DNA from: Clavelina lepadiformis
Lineage: Eukaryota > Chordata > Ascidiacea > Aplousobranchia > Clavelinidae
NCBI RefSeq assembly: GCF_947623445.1
Contig: NC_135245.1
Coordinates: 20,033,501-20,097,500, forward strand
Direction of reading: 5' to 3'
DNA: 64,000 nucleotides
The position numbers and the translations under genes were made by a program. This document shows, piece after piece, positions 49,020 to 60,800 of the stretch (positions are counted from its first letter, which is position 1; each line of letters begins with the position of its first letter). The notes under the pieces were generated by a model, which worked only from the letters and a program-made list of their open reading frames with translations, ran no database searches and was not told the DNA's origin.

Positions 49020-50351
49020 GTACATTTCCTTTATACTCTTTGGTTGGTCCATTTCACCTCCATTACCTAAAGTGATGAGTCGAAAAACTTTGACTTGTCT
49101 GATCTGCATTCGCAAAATAATCCGATTAATATTCGTAAAGTTTCAAATATGCACACTATCTCTGTAATTTTAACGTGAATGTATCTTGAAAATGTGACGA
49201 ACTCTGCGCTGAAGTGACATAAATAAGGTCAATAGTGGTTACACCGTGTCAACTTAACTCAATATGTCATAAAATAGATAAGTTTATAGTAGCACTCTAC
49301 GGGTAAGTTTTAAAGTTGTGGCCTACACTCGCATGTAAAGACTTCCGTGTATGTCAACAAATAAACAGAGTCGGATGCATGGAGCAAATGTGTTGTACAG
49401 TCCTCTTAAACAAGAAGACTTCCATTACGTGTTTTCGATGCATGAAGTGATATAACATCTTTCATGTAATGTCGCAGTTTTACTATTCCCGACCCACTGA
49501 CGCTTTGTTTAATGCAAGAACCTAAATTAACGGTATTTCTATACTTTTCAGAAATTCTTCTATTATTGCAAATACTTTCAATAATGAAAATCAATCAATT
49601 TCACACGACATTTAGAAGAATAAATTGTATCATATGTTACAAGATATTGCACTAAATCTTCTATGATTTAAACAAACTAATCGTGCATGAGGCAAAGAGT
49701 AGATGGAAAAAGCGCTTATTATCTAACAACCAAATAATGTCCAGAGGAAGACGGTAGAGTGCAACGGTTGTTTTTACCGAAGTGGGTAACTATCTGTAAT
49801 CGCAATTCATTCTAATTCTACTAAACATTAAAAAACAATCAAGGGTGGAAGCATGCGTAACGTTCTGACTGCTTCAGTCAGTAGGAACAATAAATGAACG
49901 CTTATGCTTACACTGTTAGCTAGAACAGGAAACTGCGTTTGTACGAAAGAATTACCAGTGAAATTGACAAACTGCAAACAAAACTCGCGACCACACAAAA
50001 TGTGACAGATTCCTTTCTTTGAGCCATAGATGTTTTTGAAGCAATTTTTGTCATGATTTCAATGCGGCTTTTGAAAAATTATATTGCAAATAGAGTACAA
50101 TGTAGCATATATACTTTAACAGACCAGGAACAAAAAAATGGCGGCTGTTGTAACCTCAACAATATTTCCACCAAATTAATGCATAAACAACAATAAATTT
50201 CAAGAGGAAAGTTCCGATAATAAACACAAAGTGCAACGTATCCATCGACTCAATCCGACAAAACTTATTCACAAAAACACAAAACATTTCGGTTGACATT
50301 TGTTGCTAGACACTAACTAATGGCTGCCGGATAAGAAAATTGAAGAAAGAT
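49020..50351. other. Intergenic; no gene seen
   Basis: AT-rich DNA with no supported coding frame, upstream-facing towards the NUDT7 3' end. Confidence 0.4.
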
Positions 50352-52540
50352 TTATAATTTGGATGTTTCTGTAATTTCCAGCACATGCAGAATTTTCTTC
50401 TGTAGATATTTCTTCTGTTCATTCAAAAATTGAGATATTTCAAAAATATTTCCTCCGAATTCAATGGATTTATTCCAAAAAAAGACAGCCACTAACAAAG
50501 CCATTTGTGCTGTGAGGCCATAAATAATGAAATGAGAATGTTCACCACAACCAAACACAGTTTGAAGAAAGTTGTTTTCAAGAAATGTTGGCACGGATGG
50601 AACAAACCAATTGTACACGTGCAACATTACGTCATCAAGTTTGCTTTTTACAAATCTGTGGTTTGAGTTACTCAGAAAAAAGTCAAGTGGACATGCAAAT
50701 ACGGCGTCAACTTCATCCCGGTTGATGGTCAGTCGTATCTGATCCAAATTTTTAAGACGACAAATAATTGGAAACACGAGAAGCTTGGTATATGAAAAGA
50801 ATGGAATCATGGAACCCAAGACATGGACATGCTCACTCTTCAGACCAACTTCTTCTTCAGCTTCTCTGAGTGCAGTTTGGATGAGAGAAGCGTCATCCTC
50901 ATCCTGTTTACCACCCGGGAAGCAAACATCACCCGAATGTGAAGTCAATTTGTCTGAACGCTTCGTTAGCAAAACGTAAACCTTCCCATCGAAATGGAAT
51001 AGTGGAACTAGGACAGATGCCCTACAACAAGAAATTATTATTGAAATGTAAAAATTAATTTAGGCATGTACAGTATATACAATATAGAATATATACATGC
51101 ATATTTCTATGCATAAATAGGTTGTTGCTGTCTAAAATTGAAAAATGCAACTGTAGTACAAAAAAACAAATGATCTGGAAAGGCAACAAACATAAAATTT
51201 TGGATCACTTTAAATTTTATGTGTATACCTCAGCAAACACGCAATTATATAAGTGAACAAATAATGCACTCTAATGGAGTGAGCAAAACTCAGACAACAT
51301 GCTATCTATGTTTAGAGAATATCTAATTCACCTAAATTGCTGGTTTTGGTTTGTTTATTTAACTCAAAACACCGATTTCATGCAAAAATACTAAGAATGG
51401 CTTTTATGGAACAGCAGCTACAGAGATAACCACTTACAAGCACATTGGAGCACGTATTTACATTTGCTTCAATTGCATTTAAAAGTTGCGCAACACAGAA
51501 ACTGCAATTTTCGTGTTGCATAATTGATTAAAATGATGAGGTTAAAAATTAAACCGTGAAGTCTAGCGCTGGTCCATTAATGCAAGCAAACCAAACTGAC
51601 AATTTGAATGGCTACAGTGGAAGTTATGGAATTTGCATACATAAGACTTGACAGTGTGCACACCTAAATTTTTCACGTTAATGGATGTTGTCCCATCAAA
51701 GTTGTATCTCTGCATGCATCTTAGAGAATACAAAGAAATTTGTTTTGTTTGTTTATTATAAATTGGTTGGGAAGAAGTTCAGTATGCACACTGATGAAAC
51801 TGATGTGTGCATTTGCCACACTTTCCAGAAAAGTTTGCATACATAATTTTTGTTAAAAACTGTCATACTTTCCACTCTGGCTTTCTGTGAAGAGGTTATA
51901 ACAACATAACACTCTCTTAACAACCAGCTTGGAAAGTTTGCTGTTCTTGGGTGAGAAATCCTCCGTTCAACAAGCTGAAAAAATAACAATTATGCAATCC
52001 GCAAAATAATGGTTGACCATTCTAAGTTACACCACTGCTAGAATTGCTCCATACGTTTTGGAACAAATCGTAATTCGAAAGTGTCAGAAAAATTTAGTTT
52101 TAGCTTATATGCATATGCTTTATATGCGCAAATAAGTGTGTGGATTTCAATTCCTCGAGCACTTAGCAAACTTCCCAATCTGGGTGTTACACTATATTCA
52201 TATATATATATATATATATATATAACACTCGATCCTGGTATTTACATGATTAGGTGAATTAGACGCTAATTTAAAGCAGTTCTGTCAAAATCGAAACTAG
52301 GTCTATAAAGTAAATCAGTCATTCAAAGTTTTCTTTCACAGTTTGCACCGTAGGCTATCAATGGTACCATAAAGCAAACAGGCGAAATTAATCTTAGACC
52401 AACAATATTTAACATTATTTACCATCTATCGTAATGTCAAGTTACCTTCTTTTAGGCCAATATATCTTAATTTTTTCAAGAAAAGGTAGATTTTGTATTT
52501 CCAGTTGAGCCAGCCTTGCTTCTATTCCCGCCCAGTCCAT
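50352..52540 (-). CDS. NUDT7: Peroxisomal CoA diphosphatase, NUDT7-like Nudix hydrolase
   Basis: Hydrolyses CoA and acyl-CoA to 3'-phospho-AMP and (acyl-)phosphopantetheine, controlling the peroxisomal CoA pool. Two exons, 52540-52446 and 51021-50352, 254 aa. The exon junction restores ...YWPKRRASVLVPLF. The NudL/UPF0035 signature is complete: LLTKRSDKLTSHSG, VCFPGGKQDEDD, ALREAEEEVGL. The C-terminus is TETSKL, a textbook type-1 peroxisomal targeting signal, and the length fits the family. The intron is 1.4 kb and contains a TA microsatellite. Start chosen by conservation and by the CAG acceptor-like site two bases before ATG, which could receive a spliced leader. Confidence 0.9.
52201..52224. 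repeat. (TA)n microsatellite
   Basis: About 12 TA units inside the NUDT7-like intron. Confidence 0.95.
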
Positions 52541-52559
52541 GCTGAAAGTTGTAGCTTAA

Positions 52560-53604
52560 GCTGATTTCTGAAAATGTTTTTGCCCTCCAGTCCTTGTCAC
52601 ATTTGCCAGTGCAATTTGTGGAAATTTTTGTCATTAACTGCTAATATGTATGTGACTACCTGCGTCAGCACAATTTTTCGTCCCCCACATTAAGGAGGAA
52701 AATAAAATGAATGATGTGCGCGTTATTTAATTACCACAGATGGTCTCTTTGGTGCCAGACTGTCATAAATAGCCTAAAATTTTTGCAGAAGTTTTTTAAC
52801 AACTTGAAAGAATTCGATTTGTTTACTTTTGAAGGTCATAGACATCTCACTACCTTGCATATAGTCATAGACATCGCATCATACGCAGGCATGAAGGCAA
52901 CTCTGATGAAGTTTGTTAAAGTCGAATGAACTTTGCATGATTTAAAATCTACACTGGATTATTTTATTCATTTCCCAGAAAGTAACAAGTTAAAAAGTAG
53001 CAGTATTACTACAAACGCAAATATAGAAAATAAATAAATTAACTTCTTCTGAATAACATCGACGCAAAAAGTAACAAGCGCAAGCTTCGAGTTTTTCAAA
53101 AATATCGCGTCATAATGACCTTTAGCGGCTGGAAAATTATAATTTTGGTCAACTTCGCCACGAGAAATTGCACATAAGAAACAAACGCAAAAGTAAGGTT
53201 TTGAAAGTGTCTTTTGTTTTTCACGCCTTCCTATCAGTCTTTTCAGGCGGCCCAACGGGATAGATAACAATCTTGAAACAAAAACAATTTTTTTGAGATA
53301 TATTTCCCGGTTCCATGCCAAACATTTCAAGGGACTCTGCTTTCTTCTTTGGTCACACTAAATCAATCGTACTTAAACGGTTAAGCTAGCGCCATCTCGT
53401 GGTCATCATCGAAAATACACTTGTCCACTACAAGACGCTACGACATTTTAAGTAAATTTGAAGTGTCTTGGGGATTCTTTCCTTCGAGCGGTTTGTTTTA
53501 ATAAACCTGCGAAAAAAAGTTAAGAGAAAGTTAATGGCGCCTAAAAAGAGCGTGTCTAATCTCTCCGATCTAATCAGTTGTGCTTCTTAAGTCCAAAAAC
53601 AATC
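52560..53604. other. Intergenic; no gene seen
   Basis: A minus-strand frame at 52968-53330 of 120 codons contains a hydrophobic end, but no family, splice context or partner exon supports it. Otherwise nothing recognised. Confidence 0.4.
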
Positions 53605-56592
53605 TTAAACAGGAGGCAGGCCCCTTCTTATGATTACAACCCCACCTTTCTCAAATCTCTGCTTGACATCGGATTCAGAATGTGTGTTGATATACTCCGG
53701 ACTTCCTGATTCAACCTCCTTTAACAACATTTTCGGATCATCAAGATCAGGAGATCTGTGTGACATCACAATGCATTATATTTATATCACAATAACCTAA
53801 CAAGCATGTACGGTAAATCTCCGAGCCTTCATATAGAATACAGTACCAGCTTTGAGCCTACTCAAATAGAAAGCAAATGGCTGCCTAAGCAAGTCTAGAC
53901 GTAAGAACTTTCGAAATTGATTTACAAAAGGGATTTTGCTGCACACGCACTTTTGTAGAAAAATAAGTGCGGGTGCTTTACGTTGTAAGAAACTTAAAAG
54001 AAATTCAAAGTTCAAACGACTCAGCTATTTTACTGAGGCTGTAGCTAACAAACCACGTTTTATCTTATGATTGTGACGTCATGAAGTATCGCGTGAAACG
54101 AGTTTGAGAACTTTGTACAGATGACTCGCAAAATCTTGACTTACACTTTCGCAATGCGAGGTTTCACCATCAACGTCACAGATTCCGGAGAATTTTTGAC
54201 GACATGGGAAAGCATCTCCACGCTCGTTACTCGGATCCCATTGGCTGATATGATCTGATCACGTGGCTGTATGATACCCAATCGCATGGCAGGGCCGCCT
54301 TCTAAAACTCGGTTGACCACAACGCGGCCATCTTGAAGAGGAATCACTGTGAGACCGATTCCTATAAATTAAACAATCGCGTTTAGTCGACGTTACGTCA
54401 CTAAAGGCGTCTAAGGTAATTTTCTTGCGCCACCTACCGATCCCACTACTTCTGTGGTTGGGAAGAGTGACGCTTCTGTATTCCTTTGACGTCATCTTTC
54501 GGCGACACACCTCTTTTGTGACGTCATTGTTGTTTGGTGCATTGCAGCATAATCTCTGAAGCGCGCTTTCCGCGACCGCCATGCTCTGGTTGAGCTGCTT
54601 GTATCTTAAGATGTCTTGACGATTCTGAAAATGTTAATAAAATGCCAATTAAATCATTACTGAGCGTCATAAAGTAACTATGACCGAACAAAACCAACTG
54701 CTCGAATTAGAAACAGACACTGCGTAAGAACTCGGCTGGTCCAAACCAAACAAACCCAAAATAAGTTAACAAGCTGCGTAAAAATCTTTTACCATAATTC
54801 AAAAGCAGTGTTGGTACGACTCATACTCGGAGTGAATACTAAAACCCAAAAAATTGAAAACATATTTTACCGGAACATTTGTGCCCAAATATAAGAAACA
54901 AACAACTAATTCAAAGCGTAAATGGAAAAAAAAACAGTGAAAAATACGACGTTGATTTTTGACGAAAATGCAACAAAAAAGAGCAGAAGGAAGATTTTTT
55001 TCTGCACAACTGAACGCTCTTAATCAAGTCACGCTAGCAATTGTGACGTCATAGTAAATTCTTGCCACACTACTTAAGGCGTGGACGATTCCCAGAAAGA
55101 CAATAATCGCTGCTGCGTTGGTTTGATCAGAAGCGAACTTTGGACTCAAATTTGGGAAGTTGGAAGCGATAAACTCGATTTCATATGAAACGGCGAAAAT
55201 TCTCGCTAGCTTCCAAATAAAAAGTGATTATTTATGACTTGGCGATTATGACGTATTACAATATTTTGTGACATCACAACGTATGGTAACAGGTGTTTTC
55301 GAAATGTTGTTTCGGTTGAAAGCAAAAAGTGTGATGTGGTTATCACAGTATTAATAAATGTCTCGATCTGCATCACCTGCACTATATAAAACTATGAACA
55401 CGTCCGAAGCGAAGGTAAGCCAAGATTAATAGAAATCTGTCAGCAATTATCGTCCAATGGAGTGACGTCAGCGAATAGAAACTTACAAAGCTTTAAAACC
55501 AAGGCTCAGTAACGAGTTATTGTGGCCGACACGGTCCCGCAATGCTTGTCTCAGACACTGGTCTCAACTTTACAAATTACGACTGCATTATTACGTCACA
55601 AAAAGCCGCTCCAGGCTTCACGACTTACGGCTGAGATGACACATGGACTAGCCTATTACACGTCAAAGCACAAAATGACAGGCTAGCCGTACATCAAGTT
55701 AACAACTATAGTTTATTTGACGTCACAAACCAAGTTTTCGTGCCTACATCAAAGATAACAGCGTCATAGCAATTAACAAAAACTGGAAAAAGGAGTCGAT
55801 TTCAGTCCAGCTTTCGACACGTGGTCGCGTGATTAACGATGCGAGTTTCCGTTTGTGACGAAACATGAAACCGGACAATTCATTTTAACAAACCGTACAA
55901 AGAACTCGCGCGGCCTTTCCACAGAATTTTCTGTACAATCTAGAAGGAATTTGTCGTCATTCTAACGGTTTTAACAGTCCCGGACCAAACACACTCCATG
56001 CCCTACAGTCAAGCAACAAAACTTTGATCACAATTTAAGCAACACCGTGACTTATGCTTTGCATTCAAAGTGTACAGAGGCCAGACTTGCAAAGGTTCGC
56101 CTCAGTTTAAACTGCAGGCTCAGACCCAATGTTGATACAGTTACAACTTACAAGCATAATTAAGCAAACATGTCATTAACATGTGAGCTATGACGCACGC
56201 TGGATTAATTGCAGGCTGGCAGTAAATGTCATGATCCTAACCCTCACCTTATAATGGATGAGCTGTATCTGTATCTGGGCCACCCAACCGACGTCTGACT
56301 TCGTTCGAAATGTCAAAACTTCTCCTTGTTCGGTGAGGATGGTAAAATAATTCATGTTCGTGTCTCTTTCATCTTCAAGTCTTTTCACTTTCTTGATGTG
56401 ACAAAGCGGTATTGTCCGTAACGGTCGGTCACCTGCACTGAACTTGACCTTGCTTCGGTACAAGCGTATGGCCTCTGAGTTCAGGGCGCAGTGCTTCTTC
56501 TTCCAAATTGGACCGATTGGAAATCTTCGCTTGTCCACTTTCTTTTCAACTAAACTCTGGCAGACAACTTCTGTTTCGGGCTGGGCTCCCAT
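53605..56592 (-). CDS. PH-PDZ domain scaffold protein
   Basis: Four joined exons, 56592-56248, 54624-54438, 54361-54145 and 53755-53605, give 299 aa. Residues ~25-115: PH-like domain (KKKHCALNSEAIRLYRSKVK ... YFTILTEQGEVLTFRTKS ... WVAQIQIQLIHYK), with the final Trp expected in PH domains. Then a helix (NRQDILRYKQLNQSMAVAES). Residues ~175-250: PDZ (GIGLTVIPLQDGRVVVNRVL, GGPAMRLGIIQPRDQIISANG). Ends KGGVVIIRRGLPPV. PH domains bind phosphoinositides or proteins and PDZ domains bind C-terminal tails, so a membrane-associated adaptor is inferred. The domain pair recalls syntrophins but the order and length do not fit, so no orthologue is claimed. The ATG at 56592 has a good context (GAAATGG). 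The frame stays open upstream to ~56735 (CCCAG acceptor), so the true start may be in an earlier exon. Confidence 0.78.
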
Positions 56593-57544
56593 TTCCACGC
56601 TTTCACTACTGTTTCGTCTTCCTTTGGTCCAGGCTCGTTTCCAGCAACAAACTAAACATCCACCGCTGCTTGTCAGTGGGGTTTGATCCAATGGCGCAAT
56701 AGAAGCCACTTTGTTAGCAAATAATTTCTTCCTGGGTTTCAATCATTCCAATCCAATCCAGAAGTTCGCTTCACTTCTGTGTGTCGAACTGCATTGACCC
56801 TAGGCCTATACGCATAAGAAGAACGAAAGAACGACATTAATTATTTTCATTTCAAATTGTTATCAAATTATTAAAAAAAAACTTAACTGAAGATTCCTTA
56901 CTTTCCTTTCTCCCTCTGGTGTTACGTCATAAAACGATAATAAAGAAACAAGGGTCACTTAAAGGCTTTTGAAAACGCTTTTGACAAGTCCACTTACAAG
57001 GCTAGGCATATCTTACCAAACTATGGATAGGACTGTTCGACTCAAACTAAAGCTAAATTTACTGTTACATAGCTATGATCCAATAATCCAGTAGTATAAA
57101 TCACAATAAACTGTTTTCAATATAAATTCTAGCTTCTGCGAGACATTCTTCGCTTATTCTTAACCAATTTATTTGGTGCCTTGACCATGCGCATAGCAAC
57201 AATATTTTGGCGACGGGACGCTTTGTCGTCTTATCATGAATGGCATTTCTCCTTACCATAACACAGAGCCCTCTTCGTCAACGACGATCTATTCCCTTTT
57301 TTTCGCGACAGATGAGCCGTGCGCTTGGCAAATAACAGGCTCGGTGGGTTAGCGAAATTGCTGGTAATATCAGTTATTACGTTTAACATACCGCTAAGCT
57401 CCGTTAAACTTGTAAAGGCACCACCTGGCCCACACCAAGCTCCCAACTCAATGCACCTCAAACACCTACACAACACCAATGTTGTCGAAGCGATGTCAAG
57501 TAGATATTACAGAGCGATCACTTACTGGAGTGTTAAGCATAAGT

Positions 57545-57859
57545 CAGCCATGTCCAAGAAGCCGGCCGCACAGTTTAAAAAAGTGTCTGAAGCCTATGCC
57601 TATGATTCTAGCATCGGCGTAAACGACAAAATCCTCTCCCTTCGTCACAACCAAGCGTGTATGGCGAGACAAGGCACTTAGTAGCGATGGTGCTAGGGCA
57701 TATACAACGAAAAACAGAACCACAAACTCGTTAAGGAGAACTCCTTTCTCAAAAAAGGCGATTGGACCAGCCTGTTGCTGTGGAACGCTGCGGTTAAGTT
57801 GGTGCTCATTGGAGAAAGGTTTCGACAACATTTCTAAGTCGATACCAGATTTGCTCTTC
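57545..57859 (-). CDS. Hypothetical single-pass membrane protein exon
   Basis: Open frame after a good acceptor (TTGTCTTTTCAG, minus strand) running ~104 codons to TGA. One long hydrophobic segment (LLNEFVVLFFVVYALAPSLL) follows a polar N-part, with a basic C-part ending CGRLLGHG. No upstream exon or family recognised. An overlapping plus-strand frame (57319-57681) is equally unproven, so this is a tentative call. Confidence 0.25.
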
Positions 57860-57879
57860 TGAAAAGACAATTGCTATAA

Positions 57880-60800
57880 TGACGTCACAAACAAAAAAGA
57901 CAAGTGATTCATCGAAGCAAATCCGGGTAATCGCGATGTTATCGCTGTGTTCAAAGTAATTTATATCTCCACGATTTAAATTGTTGTGCAAATTTTGAAA
58001 GGACAAACTTTACTTAGAAATAAAAGTTTCAAGTCGAACCGCAAAGTTTTCCGAACTGAGTGAGACGATTATTGACAACAATTATAATGAATTGTTACGA
58101 AACAAAACACATAAATGATTTAAACCTCGCAAAAATAATCTTGTTTCAGCAAATACTTAAAAGACAACTCAAGTCAATAAATTCTAAACGCAGTATGAGT
58201 CGGTGCCAAGTACCAAACAACAACTACGACAAGCCCAAGTCTAAAAACCTAACGCTTTCTATTCCCAACTGACGATTGACAAAATCTGCTGATGAAATAC
58301 AGAAAATCTCAAAATGTTCCGGCCTATCCTTAACCATTCAGTCCCGGTTTGAAATAAAGGATTACACTGAGGCGTGTATGCTGCCCTTTCTAAGGCCAAC
58401 TTAACCAATTGTGACGTAACACTTCTTCAAACAAAACCGCATAGTTTAAACCGGACGTCATAATTTAGTGAAACGTGGATTGTTTGGGTTCGAGGGTGCG
58501 GCGACGGCACATATCCAGGTTAATACAGTCAGCAAGCCTGTGAGATACTTTGTACATTTAGATGTGAAGCGTCCAGTTCGGTCTTCAATTAATGAACATT
58601 CTTCCTTCTACAGTTACAGCGGTTGCAATAGGTTTCGTTCCAATTTTGCTTTTCAACAAAACTTAAAATGGAAATCGATGAGATGAAACGAATGACATTC
58701 TCCCGCCCACTCATTGTTACTCATTTATCACGTAATAGGTAACTTTTGTGATGTGGTAATCCGAACTGGATCTTCGAACGTTCGCTTTTCCTTAAATTCA
58801 ATTTGTGATACGATTTTATTACTAAGTAACAGATCTTATTATTACGTAAATTGTAACATGAAAGTGAAAATAACCAAAGCATGGATCTTACCAATTTTAC
58901 CCAGTCGTAAAGGTGACGTCTGACAGCACAAACACGCTCGAATAAATCTTTAACTTTGAAAAGTTAAACTTAAACTTGCGGCGCGGCAACTTCGCGGTCA
59001 TCACAATATACGTGACGTCGCCATTTTTGGCGGAACTGCAGCGAAATTGCAGCAAAATGGCGAATTTTCGCAAAAAACTCTTTCGCAAAAACTGCAATGG
59101 GCGTCTCTACCTTGGAAATATTTTTAATTTCCTCCGCTCAAGACAAGATAATTGTCAGCTTTCAATCTCAACACGTTATAAGGCTCCTAAGAAGTTCAAA
59201 CCTTGTCATTACCGATTGCTATGGCGGACGAATTTCCTCCAAAAAACTAACCCAGAAAATGAACGCATTACGTCACGATTGAGGTCATCCTTACGCAGTG
59301 ATTATGATGGCACATATGGGTTATGTTGAAGATTTTGCAGTAAACAATTCGCCTCTGGTCTGCCCAACCATGCTGCACATCGAAAGCGTTCTGATGTCTT
59401 TAAATTTAAAATTTCATCGCACGAAATTGTTAAGAAAGAAAATTTCTTTAAAACCCTGTTTCAATGCTTCAGAATTTACTCCTTGACGTATAACCTCTTG
59501 CTGCTCTTTAAGCTACTGACAGGATGAAATCTTTCGATTGAGCCCAAACCCTGATTTAAATTATGGCGCGCATGTCATTGTAGCATAAGCAAACGGTTTA
59601 AATCGAGTTAAAGCTTGATTCAATTCTTAGCGAACAAAGGCAGGAAATAATTTAGGAAGGCAAAGCTAGAATCAAATGAAGCCCCACCGCATTTCATGCG
59701 CCAATATTCATTTAATTCCAGCAAACCGGAGAGGAATAATTGAGGGATTATGACAAAACAAAGGCCCAATTATGCGGTAAACAAGTTGTTTGTGCCCGCA
59801 GTTTATTAATCATAAGGTGTCGGTAATTGTTATTAACGACAATTAGTTGTATGCCGCCCATAGAAATCCCAGCTGTAGCCCGTAATGTAACACGTACCTA
59901 CTAAACAAATATCAAGTAAATATTTTTGCAGCTTCTGGAAAAGATCGTGCTTTTGTTAAAAACAGGAAACTTTGCGATCTGAAGCACCAACTGCAAAACA
60001 TTTCACTGCAATAAAATAGACATCACATAATTATAGCAAATTTTCGTTTTACGATTACACCTAATCTTGAGCCATCATTGTCAATAACAATTACAAAATT
60101 ATTTCCACATAATCGTAATTTCCTCGTCATAATTATGACGCGACAATGAATCATTTCATTGCAAAAAAAATAAATAATTGAGCAAAATTAAATGCCGTCA
60201 TTTACGCGTCTATGTCTGAACCGAAGCAGCCTCTTTACACCGCGCCCTTCCCACCACTAATGAGTGTAAAATTGAACGGTGGGACAACCGTCGCTTGGCT
60301 GCCAATTTGGGAGAAAAACAGAACTGGGATTTTCTCACAACTCACAACAAGCCAGGTGATGCGATGAGGTCGAGGCATAAATCACTGTAAAGAGTTGTTC
60401 ATTGTGGTTCGATTACAATAATTTGACAATGATCATTTAAATTATTATGCTTTAGCTCTTTAACGAACAAGACTATGTCAATAATTGAGTTGATGGTGAA
60501 TTGAAGCGAAAGCGTTACTTAAACTGGTAATAAATAACAGTTCGATGCTTAGCTTCCTCAAGGCTGACTGGTAACTGTGGAATGCAGGTCCATGAAACAC
60601 AACATAACCTTCGCGCTTACTTCGGCGAAACCAGGTAAGTATTAGCAGGATTCATATAATCGGTTTGTTGTACAAATAAATATATAGCTTACTAAATCAT
60701 ATAATCGCATTTGCTCGCGTGAGTTTACTAAACAAACTTTCAAAGACCAAACCCACCCTTAGTTATGCATTTTTTCTACATATTTTCAGCAAAATTTATA

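Noticed and set aside
52968-53330. 120-codon minus-strand frame with hydrophobic end
   Set aside because: No homology or splice partners recognised. Located in the gap between two well-defined genes and with random-looking composition.
57319-57681. 120-codon plus-strand frame overlapping the minus-strand membrane exon
   Set aside because: No recognisable domain or initiation context. Overlapping frames on both strands cannot both be assumed real.
58976-59329. 117-codon plus-strand frame
   Set aside because: Basic, low-complexity composition, no domain, no splice support.
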